This document shows positions 11,007 through 19,035 of a DNA stretch of 64,000 nt, one piece after another. The notes below the pieces were generated by a model that worked only from the letters and a program-made list of their open reading frames with translations, was not told where the DNA came from and did not search any database. A program made the translations under genes and the position numbers. Numbering within the stretch: position 1 is the stretch's first letter; the number at the start of each line of letters is the position of its first letter. Source of the DNA: Synechococcus sp. WH 7805 (GTDB lineage: Bacteria > Cyanobacteriota > Cyanobacteriia > PCC-6307 > Cyanobiaceae); assembly GCF_000153285.1 (NCBI RefSeq), contig NZ_CH724168.1, positions 2,023,455 through 2,087,454 on the forward strand, in the 5' to 3' direction.

Positions 11007-11447
11007 TTAAACCGCTGTTTTTTGGTTTCCCAGCAAATCTTTTAGCTTCGCGAGCTCTCCTGCCCAGCGGGGGTCAGGGCCATCTTCGCTTTTGGCATCG
11101 CTATGGACAACTTTATTGACCGCTTTGCGAGCAGAGCCTGGGGCATGGCCTCCACCCTGCTGCCCTGAACGGCGTCCACCCCCAGCATTGCTGTTGTTAT
11201 CACGACGCTCTGAACGCTCAACACGAAGGACGTTGCCATTGAAGTCCTTTCCGTTGAACTGTTCGATCACAGCATCGGCGACCTTTTCGTCGTCGATGTT
11301 GGCGAAACCAAATCCACGACAGGCTCCAGTTTCTCTGTCAAGTACAGCCTTAAAGCGAATCCCCTCCCCAACGCTGGTGAGCTGAGCTTCAAGCTCCTTG
11401 CTTTCGAAATTTTGCGGCAGATTGCCGATGTAAAGACGCACGCTCAT
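11007..11447 (-). CDS. RRM-domain RNA-binding protein (cyanobacterial Rbp type)
   Basis: A 146-residue protein with a single N-terminal RNA-recognition motif: RNP2 LYIGNL (residues 5-10) and RNP1 RGFGFANI (44-51). After about residue 85 comes a Gly/Arg/Asn-rich linker (NNSNAGGGRRSGQQGGG) and a basic/acidic tail ending in LAKLKDLLGNQ. Cyanobacterial Rbp proteins of this layout bind RNA, several are cold-induced, and some help localise photosynthetic mRNAs at thylakoids. Marine strains carry several copies, so a specific rbp letter is not assigned. The 65-bp gap to cca upstream probably carries its own promoter. Confidence 0.9.
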   Translation of the reverse strand: MSVRLYIGNLPQNFESKELEAQLTSVGEGIRFKAVLDRETGACRGFGFANIDDEKVADAVIEQFNGKDFNGNVLRVERSERRDNNSNAGGGRRSGQQGGGHAPGSARKAVNKVVHSDAKSEDGPDPRWAGELAKLKDLLGNQKTAV

Positions 11448-11512
11448 GAAACGGGGGAGAAAAACGGAAAACTGCGTGTCAGGGCCGATCGTTGTCGTCG
11501 CTGCAATGGCAG

Positions 11513-12778
11513 TTAATCACAGCGCCCGTTCGATTGGCTTGCCGAAGAAGGCCGGTGGAGCCATCGGCGGGCCTCGTCGAGGGCCTGTTGTTGAGAAACG
11601 ACCCGACCATAAGCGTGAGCGATGGTCAGGTGCTTAATCAAGGCGCCAAGCCTTGGGCCAGGCTTGAGTGAGAGCTCTGCCTGAAGGCTGTCTCCATCCA
11701 CTGGTGAACAGGGGTGAAAGAGGGGATCTTCGGGATCCCTCCAGCGCTGCATCCATTGGTTTCTGCGTTGTTCCGGCCAGTGCAGAAGCAAGGCGGGAAG
11801 ATCAGCCTCCAGCTCTTGATGCAGCCGCACCATTTCCACTTCGCTAGGGGGGTTGTCGTGATCAGCACCAAGGCGTTTTTGCCAGTAACGCAGCCTCATG
11901 CAACGTTGAATCTGCCGACGGCTGAAGCGAAGCGATTTCAACCCTTGATCGCTGAGAAGGCCAGTCAGCCTCGCTAAAGGCATCGCGAGGTTGTGCTCTT
12001 CCTCGGTCATCCATGGCGCATCCGTCACCGTCATGTCTGTTGTGGTGTCCGAATGCTGAGCCTCCTCTGCTCTCCAGGGCTGGAGAAGGCTCAGAGAGTT
12101 CATCAACGCAATCGCTTGGTCGGCGGCTGGAGCTGAGACGAGTCGCAGCAATTCGGCCTGAATCCGTTCCGGTGCCGACTGAGACAGCAATTGACTGTTG
12201 GCTTTCATCATGGCCAGTGTGTCTGCATCGATGCGCATCTCCAGTTCGGCCATCAACCGAAGTGCGCGCAGCAGGCGCAAGGGGTCGTCGCGGAGATTGC
12301 TCTCCCGGATTGCGGAGATCAGTCCGTTCTGAAGATCCTTGAGGCCCCCTGTTGGATCGAACAGTTGTTGGGGTTCCGACAGGCTCAGCGCAATGGCGTT
12401 GAGTTTGAAATCACGTCGGAAGAGATCCTCTCTTAAATCATTTCCCTCGATCCTGGCGAAGTCGATCGTCCAGCCGTTCAGCACCAACCGAGCCATGTCG
12501 CGCTGTTCATCCAGCACCACACACACACCACCGTGGTCTCTAGCGAGGCCTTGAACGATGCCAAGCACCGCACCGGGAATCACCAGGTCAAGATCAGGGC
12601 ATGGGGGCAATCGGTTCAGTAATCCGTCGCGGACTGCTCCACCAACGAGGATGGCCCCATCAGGCAGTTGAGCGGGCTGAACAGGCCATCGTTCTGGCTT
12701 CAGTCGGCTCCAGAGCAAATCCGGCAGCCGGTCTGGACCCACCGTCAGAATGGTGTTCGCACTAAAACCATTGGGCAT
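11513..12778 (-). CDS. cca: CCA tRNA nucleotidyltransferase / poly(A) polymerase family
   Basis: A 421-residue class II nucleotidyltransferase. The head domain has the signature LVGGAVRD followed by the acidic pair in CPDLDLVIPG, then REDLFRRDFKLNAIAL (the RRDF/Y element) and LRLLRALRLMAE (the RRA-like motif). It adds or repairs the CCA end of tRNAs, or in some lineages adds only part of it. The C-terminal half is helical and less conserved. Start codons at 12778 or 12784 (ATG) overlap the divergent ycf34 start; an in-frame GTG at 12742 is a possible alternative that removes the overlap. Confidence 0.88.
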   Translation of the reverse strand: MPNGFSANTILTVGPDRLPDLLWSRLKPERWPVQPAQLPDGAILVGGAVRDGLLNRLPPCPDLDLVIPGAVLGIVQGLARDHGGVCVVLDEQRDMARLVLNGWTIDFARIEGNDLREDLFRRDFKLNAIALSLSEPQQLFDPTGGLKDLQNGLISAIRESNLRDDPLRLLRALRLMAELEMRIDADTLAMMKANSQLLSQSAPERIQAELLRLVSAPAADQAIALMNSLSLLQPWRAEEAQHSDTTTDMTVTDAPWMTEEEHNLAMPLARLTGLLSDQGLKSLRFSRRQIQRCMRLRYWQKRLGADHDNPPSEVEMVRLHQELEADLPALLLHWPEQRRNQWMQRWRDPEDPLFHPCSPVDGDSLQAELSLKPGPRLGALIKHLTIAHAYGRVVSQQQALDEARRWLHRPSSASQSNGRCD

Positions 12779-13028
12779 GTGCATCTGTGTGGACTGCCGC
12801 TGGGTCGATCGTTGTCAGGCCTATCACGCGGTTGAGCGTCAGCATGGTGCCGCGCATCTCTGCGAAGCCCCTCAGATGAAGCCTGTTGAACCAAGGATTC
12901 ACATCAGTGTGCATGACCTCCCCCATGGACAGGTCGGCGTTGAATGGGATGTGCGTACCTGTGCAAGCTTCACCCTTGACCAAGGGCGATGGGCGCGGCT
13001 GCGCCCTGGTGAAGAGGTGCCCCAATGA
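12777..13028 (+). CDS. ycf34: Ycf34 family protein
   Basis: An 83-residue protein beginning MCICVDCRWVDRCQAYHAVE. The closely spaced cysteines (residues 2, 4, 7 and 13) are the hallmark of Ycf34, a small cyanobacterial and algal-plastid protein reported in cyanobacteria to bind an Fe-S cluster and to affect photosynthetic electron transport. The ATG at 12777 shares the tetranucleotide CATG with the divergent cca start. The 3' end overlaps tsaB in an ATGA, so translation of the two is probably coupled. Confidence 0.88.
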   Translation: MCICVDCRWVDRCQAYHAVERQHGAAHLCEAPQMKPVEPRIHISVHDLPHGQVGVEWDVRTCASFTLDQGRWARLRPGEEVPQ

Positions 13029-13675
13029 ATGACTGGCTGCTGGCGCTGCACAGTTCGACGGAAACCGTAGGCATCGCGTTGGTTTCTGCGCAGGCACCCC
13101 TCAGTGAGGCGAGGGTTCTCTGCCGTACGATGGGGCGTGCTCTGACGAACGCGCTTCCTTCTCTTCTTGAGGAGGTTTTGCCGACGTCTGAATGGTCAGG
13201 GATCCGTCGCCTTGCTGTGGCCACAGGTCCCGGGGGTTTCACAGGAACCCGGCTGACGGTCGTGCTGGCTCGCACGCTGGCCCAGCAGCTTCAATGTCCT
13301 CTCGATGGCTTGAGTAGCTTTGCGTTGATGGCTCCACGCCTGCAGCTTGAGCTTCCCGCTGAGCAGCGGGGTGAACCCTTCTCCATCGTTCAGGTTCTGC
13401 CTCGGCGGGGTCGGGTTGCAGGCCGCTATCAGGTGCGTGATGGCTGGAATCGAGACAATGCAACCTGCGCTGAGATGGACCTCAGGGAATTGAAGGTTCC
13501 GGTGCTGCTTCAAGCGGCCGAGCAGCCGGCACCTGAGGTGACGATGGCTGTTGATGTGGCTTGTGATGTTCTGCAGTTGCTGCGCTGCTGCCAGGATCGC
13601 CATTCACGCCATGCGTCCGGTCCCTGGGACCCCGTGCTGCCGATTTACCCCACCTCCCCGGTGGGATCGGTGTGA
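13025..13675 (+). CDS. tsaB: tRNA threonylcarbamoyladenosine biosynthesis protein TsaB
   Basis: A 216-residue ASKHA-fold protein. LALHSSTETVGIAL at the N terminus is the phosphate-binding strand of the family, and VATGPGGFTGTRLTVVLARTLA (split here as ATGPGGFTGTR and onward, about residues 65-87) is the typical TsaB signature. TsaB is the non-catalytic partner of TsaD and TsaE in t6A37 modification of ANN-decoding tRNAs. The start ATG overlaps the ycf34 stop by 4 bp and the stop overlaps the start of the next gene, indicating one operon ycf34-tsaB-ydcF. Confidence 0.85.
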   Translation: MNDWLLALHSSTETVGIALVSAQAPLSEARVLCRTMGRALTNALPSLLEEVLPTSEWSGIRRLAVATGPGGFTGTRLTVVLARTLAQQLQCPLDGLSSFALMAPRLQLELPAEQRGEPFSIVQVLPRRGRVAGRYQVRDGWNRDNATCAEMDLRELKVPVLLQAAEQPAPEVTMAVDVACDVLQLLRCCQDRHSRHASGPWDPVLPIYPTSPVGSV

Positions 13676-14262
13676 TGGGCTTTGGCATCCGCCCTTTCCT
13701 TTTAATTTCATCACTGGTTGCTGGAGCCGCTTTTGCGACGCCTCTTCGGCCTTTCGCTGTGGCGGCACTCACCCGACAGGATCCGCAAAAGATTCTTGTG
13801 CTGGGTGGTGATGCCGACCGAGAACGCATCGGTTTACGCCTGGCCCGTCAACTGGAGCTGCCGTTGGTCGTCAGTGGTGGAACCAATCCTGAGTATGCCC
13901 AGTGGTTGATGGAGCATGAGGGACTTGGGCAGAATGAGGTTCGACTTGATTACCGGGCGCAGGACACCCTCGGCAATTTCACCTCACTGGTGGATGAGCT
14001 CCAGGGAGAGGAGATTGAGCACGTGCTGTTGGTGACCAGTGAGGATCATCTGCCCCGGGCCTTGATGGTTGGTGGGATCGTTGCCGGCAGTCGTGGGATC
14101 CGGTTGACGGGCGTGCCAGTGAGTTGTGCCGAACGGTGCCGCAAGGAAAGCCTGGGAAAGCGTTGGGGTGATGGCCTCCGCGCTCTCGCCTGGGTTGTCA
14201 CCGGGCGTGATCTGAAGCCCTGGGCACGCAGGCAATGGCCCGAATTGTTCCCTCAGCCCTGA
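13675..14262 (+). CDS. YdcF/SanA-type DUF218 protein
   Basis: A 195-residue protein with an N-terminal hydrophobic segment (about residues 5-25, signal anchor) and a DUF218 domain: ILVLGGDADRERIGLRLA, LPLVVSGGTN, DYRAQDTLGNFTSL and LLVTSEDHLPRALMV. This fold occurs in YdcF, SanA and ElyC, which are linked to envelope or peptidoglycan integrity; the reaction is not known. The ATG at 13675 overlaps the tsaB stop by one base; a GTG at 13672 is equally possible. The 3' end overlaps the convergent plsC by 10 bp. Confidence 0.75.
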   Translation: MGFGIRPFLLISSLVAGAAFATPLRPFAVAALTRQDPQKILVLGGDADRERIGLRLARQLELPLVVSGGTNPEYAQWLMEHEGLGQNEVRLDYRAQDTLGNFTSLVDELQGEEIEHVLLVTSEDHLPRALMVGGIVAGSRGIRLTGVPVSCAERCRKESLGKRWGDGLRALAWVVTGRDLKPWARRQWPELFPQP

Positions 14263-14924
14263 TCGAGCAGGGCGTTGATTCTTTGCTGGAGTTCGATGGT
14301 GGCGGCCTCCAGGTCGGGTTTGCGGCGGCTTATGGGTGCAGGGATCGGCTCACCGATGCGCAGCTGGACTGGCACCAACCTGGGCCAACTTTGCCCAGTG
14401 CCAAGGGCTCGATGACTGTTGAGGATGGCGACAGGCAGAAGCGGTGCTCCTGAACGAGCGGACAGGAGGGCCGCTCCCGGCATGGGTTGATTGACGCGGC
14501 CGTCTGGCTGGCGCGTTCCATCCAGGAACACGCCAATTGCCCATCCTTCCTGAAGACGGGCTGTGGCGGTGCGGATTGCTTCTCGGTCACTGGCGCCACG
14601 TTTCACCGGGTAGGCCCCGCAGGCCCGGATCAGGGGACCCAGCAGGGGAATACGGAACAGTTCCGCCTTCGCCATGAAGGCCACAGGACGCCCCAGGGCA
14701 TGTCCCAACAAGGGTGGATCGAGATGGGAACCATGGTTGGCCACCACCACAAGAGGACCCTGCATAGGGACTCGCTCATTCCCGCAGGTACTTCCTCGGA
14801 ACAGCAGCCGGAACAGCGGAAACACCAGTATTCCGCTAACGAGCCTGTAGGTGAGACTCGGTCGTGGCGTCAAGATCAGTGGTCCTGACGGTTGATTCTC
14901 GGAGTCAGGAGTGTTCACGCTCAA
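14253..14924 (-). CDS. plsC: 1-acyl-sn-glycerol-3-phosphate acyltransferase (PlsC)
   Basis: A 223-residue acyltransferase. The catalytic H-x4-D motif is NHGSHLD (H64, D69), followed by KAELFRIPLLGPLIRACGAY and, further on, FLDGTRQPDGR, matching the PlsC EGTR block (Asp in place of Glu). It converts lysophosphatidate to phosphatidate at the membrane. The frame starts with TTG at 14924 overlapping the fabD stop by 4 bp; GTG at 14918 is the alternative. It is the last gene of the rpaB-plsX-fabH-fabD-plsC series on the minus strand, which puts it in fatty acid and phospholipid synthesis. Confidence 0.9.
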   Translation of the reverse strand: MSVNTPDSENQPSGPLILTPRPSLTYRLVSGILVFPLFRLLFRGSTCGNERVPMQGPLVVVANHGSHLDPPLLGHALGRPVAFMAKAELFRIPLLGPLIRACGAYPVKRGASDREAIRTATARLQEGWAIGVFLDGTRQPDGRVNQPMPGAALLSARSGAPLLPVAILNSHRALGTGQSWPRLVPVQLRIGEPIPAPISRRKPDLEAATIELQQRINALLDQG

Positions 14925-15817
14925 AGTCCGAGATCGCCGGCTCCAGCGAGCTGGGACAGCGTGACCCCGGCCATGGCGCGTTTGGCCAGACCACTGAGAA
15001 CAGCCCCTGGGCCGACTTCCACCAGGGTCTCCACGTTCGCTTCAGTCATCGCCACCATGGTTTCACGCCAGCGAACGCCTGTGATCATCTGGCGTTGCAG
15101 GCGCTGCTTGAGTTCAGCCGCATCCACGCAGGGAGTGGGGTCCGTGTTGCTTAGGACTGGGAAGCGGGCATCCTTAAAGGTCAGATCATTGAGGTGTTGC
15201 GAGAAGGCATCCGCCGCGTCCTGCATAAAGGGTGAATGAAAGGCTCCCGATACAGCCAGGGGGATGACTCGTTTACAGGTCAGGGCTTCACCAACCGCCT
15301 TCACGGCGTCTGCTGTGCCCGACAACACAACCTGGGCCGCACTGTTGTCGTTGGCAATCACCACGCCTTCCGTAGCGTTCACCAGGTCGTCGAGCTGACT
15401 GCGCTCGAAACCGATAACGGCGGCCATGGCTCCTCCGCCAGCTGCGGCCATCAGTTCAGACCGGCGCTGCATCAGTTCAAGACCGGTCTCAGCATCAAAC
15501 ACCTCTGCTGCATAAAGGGCAACCAGTTCTCCGAGGCTATGGCCGGCGACCAGCGCAGGCTCGCGACCCTGCCGACGCAGCTCATCCACGATCAGCGACT
15601 CGACCACGAACAGCGCGGGCTGGGTGTTCCGCGTGTCGTTCAAATCAGCAGGATCATCCGCATCCCCAGGCTCGCCGCGACAAATCCCGAGGAGATCGCG
15701 ACCCAGCAACCGAGAAGCCAGCGCAAAGCGCTCCTCAGCACCAGGAAGGCTGAGAACTGGATCGGCCATTCCGACTTTCTGAGACCCCTGACCAGGAAAC
15801 ACCCAGGCGATCGACAT
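14921..15817 (-). CDS. fabD: Malonyl-CoA:ACP transacylase (FabD)
   Basis: A 298-residue enzyme that loads malonyl groups onto ACP. It begins with VFPGQGSQ (residues 7-13), has the nucleophile in GHSLGE (S94) and the catalytic histidine in SGAFHSPFM (around 203). The ATG at 15817 is clear. It lies 27 bp after fabH and overlaps plsC by 4 bp, so the three are likely one transcription unit. Confidence 0.95.
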   Translation of the reverse strand: MSIAWVFPGQGSQKVGMADPVLSLPGAEERFALASRLLGRDLLGICRGEPGDADDPADLNDTRNTQPALFVVESLIVDELRRQGREPALVAGHSLGELVALYAAEVFDAETGLELMQRRSELMAAAGGGAMAAVIGFERSQLDDLVNATEGVVIANDNSAAQVVLSGTADAVKAVGEALTCKRVIPLAVSGAFHSPFMQDAADAFSQHLNDLTFKDARFPVLSNTDPTPCVDAAELKQRLQRQMITGVRWRETMVAMTEANVETLVEVGPGAVLSGLAKRAMAGVTLSQLAGAGDLGL

Positions 15818-15844
15818 TCTTGACGGCGCAATCGTTTCTGGAGC

Positions 15845-16888
15845 CTACGCGGGCCCCTGCCAGCGAAGCAGGGCCGCCCCCCAACTCAGACCAGCACCGA
15901 ACCCGCTACTGGCGAGGAGATCGCCGGAGCGGACCCGTCCGTCGCGCACAGCTTCATCGAGCATCAACGGGATGGTTGCTGCCGAGGTGTTTCCGTATTC
16001 CGCCAGGTTGCTCAGAACCTTGGCGCTGGGAACCGACAGTCGATCAGCGACTGCATCGAGGATGCGTTGGTTGGCTTGATGGAGCAGGAGCCAGTCCAGT
16101 TGATCGGGAGAGACGTCGCAGCGCTTCAAGAGTGACTGGAGGACGGCGGGAACCTCACGGACCGCGAACTTATACACCTCCTGGCCGTTCATCACGATCG
16201 GCTGAAACCCACCTGCACGGTGCACGGCCTCATCGACGAGGGGAGAGGAGGTGTCGATGGCAGGCAGATTGAGAACGGCGCCGCGCGACCCGTCGCTGTT
16301 TAGAAGAAAACCGAGAAGTCCATCCTGATCCGAGGCTTCCAGAACGACGGCTCCGGCGCCATCGCCAAACAACACGCAACTGCGGCGGTCGTCCCAGTCA
16401 ACGAAGCGGCTGAGCTGGTCTGCACCGATCACCAGGGCACGGCGCATCGCCCCCGTTCGCAGATACTGCGCTGCCGTGACCAGTGCAAACAGAAAACCGC
16501 TGCATGCGGCCGTGAGATCGAAGGCAACAGCATTGGTCGCGCCGAGGTCGGCCTGCACTCTTGGTGCTGAACCGAACAGATCATCGGGTGTGGAGGTGGC
16601 CAGGAGAATGAGGTCAAGATCCTCGGGAGATCGACCGGCCATGGTCAGGGCGTTTCGACCTGCCTCCGCAGCAAGATCGACCAGGGTCTGACCTGCATCG
16701 CTGACCCTGCGACGACCGATGCCCGTGCGTGTGCGGATCCATTCATCGTTGGTATCGACCCTTTGGCTGAGCTGATCGTTGCTGATCACCTGCGCTGCCT
16801 GTGCGCTGCCGCTGCCGATCAGGGCCACGCCAAGGACCTGCGGTGATTGTCCAGCCAAGAGAAGATCCAAGCGGGTGGCGTCAGTCAA
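15845..16888 (-). CDS. fabH: 3-oxoacyl-ACP synthase III (FabH)
   Basis: A 347-residue thiolase-fold condensing enzyme that starts fatty acid synthesis from acetyl-CoA and malonyl-ACP. NDEWIRTRTGI is the typical FabH start block; the active-site cysteine is in DLTAACSGFLFAL, the histidine in LLHQAN and the asparagine in YGNTSAATIP. The frame opens with TTG at 16888, and the first 20 or so residues are not conserved in type, so the true start may be somewhat downstream (for example a GTG before ALIGSG). It sits 22 bp after plsX and 27 bp before fabD. Confidence 0.94.
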   Translation of the reverse strand: MTDATRLDLLLAGQSPQVLGVALIGSGSAQAAQVISNDQLSQRVDTNDEWIRTRTGIGRRRVSDAGQTLVDLAAEAGRNALTMAGRSPEDLDLILLATSTPDDLFGSAPRVQADLGATNAVAFDLTAACSGFLFALVTAAQYLRTGAMRRALVIGADQLSRFVDWDDRRSCVLFGDGAGAVVLEASDQDGLLGFLLNSDGSRGAVLNLPAIDTSSPLVDEAVHRAGGFQPIVMNGQEVYKFAVREVPAVLQSLLKRCDVSPDQLDWLLLHQANQRILDAVADRLSVPSAKVLSNLAEYGNTSAATIPLMLDEAVRDGRVRSGDLLASSGFGAGLSWGAALLRWQGPA

Positions 16889-16910
16889 CCACAGTCCGGC
16901 AGGGGCAAGC

Positions 16911-18218
16911 TCAGGCTTGCACCGTCGTTTGCTGGCTGAGCGCAGCGAGATCCTCCATCACGCCATGGCTGGCGGCTGAATGGGCTATACGCAGGGCACT
17001 GACAACGGACAGAGCCTTGCTGCTGCCATGGCCAATCACACAGATGCCGTTCACGCCAAGGAGCAGCGCACCACCATGCTCGGCGTGATCCAGTCGCTTT
17101 TTGATGCGTTTGAGGTTGCTGCGCAGAAAGGCTGAGCCGACCTTGCCGCGGCGGCCCCTTGGCAGTTCGGCTTTCAGAACACCCAGAAGCACGCTGCCCA
17201 CAGATTCAAGGAACTTGAGCAGCACATTGCCGGTGAAGCCGTCGCACACCACCACATCGAATGCTCCGGAGAGCACGTCCCGTCCTTCGCAATTGCCAGC
17301 GAAGTGCAAGCGGGATTCCTCTCTCAGCAGCGCATAGGTGCTGACCGCCAGGTCATTGCCTTTGCATTCCTCCTCGCCGATGTTGAGCAGTCCGATTCTG
17401 GGCCGAGCGACCTGCAGAACATCTCGGCTGTAGATGTTGCCCAGAAGCGCGAACTGATGGAGGTAAGTGGGCTTGCAATCCATGTTGGCGCCCACATCGA
17501 GCACCAGGACAGGCTGTCCGGGGTCCTTGGTGGGGAACAGGGCGCCGATGGCTGGTCTGTCAATCCCCGTGAGGCGACCCAGCCGGAAGATCGCGGAGGC
17601 CATGACGGCACCCGAATTTCCTGCGGAGTAAACCGCTTTGGCTTCACCGCGTTTCACGAGATCCATCGCCACATTGATGCTGGCGTTGCGTTTGCGACGC
17701 ACGACTGTGGCTTCTTCATGCATTTCGACCGACGGTCCACTCAGGATCAATTCGAGATGGCCGGCATCAATCGCGGCGTTCAACGCTTCGGTCAGGCCTG
17801 AGGCAGCCGCAGCTTCCAGGACGCGATCCGTCTCACCGACAAATCGAATGCGTACGGCCAGCCGCTCGATGGCTTGAAGGCAGCCTTCAAGAATTGGGGT
17901 GGGGGCATGGTCGCCGCCCATGCCGTCCACAGCGACCCAAATCCTGTCTTGGTCGTTGATCTCAATGTCTTCCCCAGGCAGGCCTCCCTGCAGGCGGCGC
18001 AGGGGATCCATCACCGGTTGCAGCATGGATCCGGCCATGGAGGTCACGGATCCAGCCATGGAGCCCGCGGCATTCGCCGAGGTCGTCGCCGTGCCAACAA
18101 GGCTGGTGACAGCCGCATTGCGCCGATACCAGATCACCAGACGGCGTACCGCCTTGGAGCGGCGGGGCTTAGTCCGCGGTGTTGAGACCGGGTTCAGCTC
18201 AGGGTCCTTCGGAGGCAA
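16911..18218 (-). CDS. plsX: Phosphate acyltransferase (PlsX) with an N-terminal extension
   Basis: PlsX makes acyl-phosphate from acyl-ACP for the first acylation of glycerol-3-phosphate. The canonical domain starts near residue 92 (RIWVAVDGMGGDHAP) and runs to the C terminus with SGPSVEMHEEAT and VYSAGNSGAVMA. Before it lie about 90 extra residues: a basic stretch (PRTKPRRSKAVRRLVIWYRR) and a small-residue stretch with SMAGSV/SMAGSM repeats. The frame begins with TTG at 18218, overlapping rpaB by 20 bp; GTG at 18137 or ATG at 18059 would shorten the extension. The cluster with fabH, fabD and plsC supports the function. Confidence 0.93.
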   Translation of the reverse strand: MPPKDPELNPVSTPRTKPRRSKAVRRLVIWYRRNAAVTSLVGTATTSANAAGSMAGSVTSMAGSMLQPVMDPLRRLQGGLPGEDIEINDQDRIWVAVDGMGGDHAPTPILEGCLQAIERLAVRIRFVGETDRVLEAAAASGLTEALNAAIDAGHLELILSGPSVEMHEEATVVRRKRNASINVAMDLVKRGEAKAVYSAGNSGAVMASAIFRLGRLTGIDRPAIGALFPTKDPGQPVLVLDVGANMDCKPTYLHQFALLGNIYSRDVLQVARPRIGLLNIGEEECKGNDLAVSTYALLREESRLHFAGNCEGRDVLSGAFDVVVCDGFTGNVLLKFLESVGSVLLGVLKAELPRGRRGKVGSAFLRSNLKRIKKRLDHAEHGGALLLGVNGICVIGHGSSKALSVVSALRIAHSAASHGVMEDLAALSQQTTVQA

Positions 18219-18945
18219 CGGAATCGACGATGCGCTGGAACAGGTAACCGGTTCCCCGAGCTGTGAGGATCAGCTCGGGATTGGCCGGATCGTCTTCCAG
18301 TTTGGAACGAAGACGGGAAATATGAACATCCACCACGCGTGTATCAACGTGTCGTTCCGGGGTGTACCCCCAGACCTCTTTCAGGATCTCACCGCGACTG
18401 AAGGGTTCGCCCGAGCGACTCACAAGCAGTTCGAGCAAGCTGAATTCCATCCCTGTGAGGCGGATGCGTTCATCGGCACGGAACACCTGGCGTTTGTTGG
18501 TGTCGATCTTTAAATCCGACACCTTGATCATCCCGGAATTGGGAATGCCGGCGGCGTTCTCTTTCTCAACCCTGCGCAGCACGCAGCGAATCCTGGCTTC
18601 GAGCTCCTTGGGGCTGAAGGGTTTGATCACGTAATCATCGGCTCCCAGCTCAAGGCCGGTGATGCGGTCGGCCACGTCGCCCAAGGCGGTGAGCATCACG
18701 ATCGGCACATCCGATTCCTTGCGCAGCTCTTGGCAGACCCCATAGCCATCGAGTTTCGGCATCATCACGTCGAGAACGACCAGATCCGGTTCGCACTCCT
18801 GGAAGCAGGTCAAAGCTTCGGTGCCGTCGCAGGCGGTGACGACGTTGTAGCCGATCATCGACAGCCTGGTTTCCAGAATCCTGCGGATACTGGCCTCGTC
18901 GTCCACTACGAGAATGGTTTCCTTGGTAGGGGCTGAGGCCGTCAT
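18199..18945 (-). CDS. rpaB: Response regulator RpaB (OmpR family)
   Basis: A 248-residue two-domain regulator. Receiver domain: acidic pair in VVDDE, phospho-acceptor D59 in LVVLDVMMPKLDG, conserved lysine in YVIKPF. The C-terminal winged helix includes RLTGMEFSLLELLVSRSGEP and the DNA-contact region VDVHISRLRSKLEDDP. The sequence matches RpaB (Ycf27), the essential regulator that binds HLR1 sites and controls photosystem and high-light genes, usually paired with the kinase NblS. ATG at 18945. It heads the plsX-fabH-fabD-plsC series and diverges from radA with 90 bp between. Confidence 0.92.
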   Translation of the reverse strand: MTASAPTKETILVVDDEASIRRILETRLSMIGYNVVTACDGTEALTCFQECEPDLVVLDVMMPKLDGYGVCQELRKESDVPIVMLTALGDVADRITGLELGADDYVIKPFSPKELEARIRCVLRRVEKENAAGIPNSGMIKVSDLKIDTNKRQVFRADERIRLTGMEFSLLELLVSRSGEPFSRGEILKEVWGYTPERHVDTRVVDVHISRLRSKLEDDPANPELILTARGTGYLFQRIVDSVASEGP

Positions 18946-19035
18946 GTCGCCGGCAATGCTTCAAGTTATGGGTCACAAATAGGCGAGCGACATGCCTTTT
19001 TGTTCACGCAACGCCAACTTTCTTCATTATTCGAC

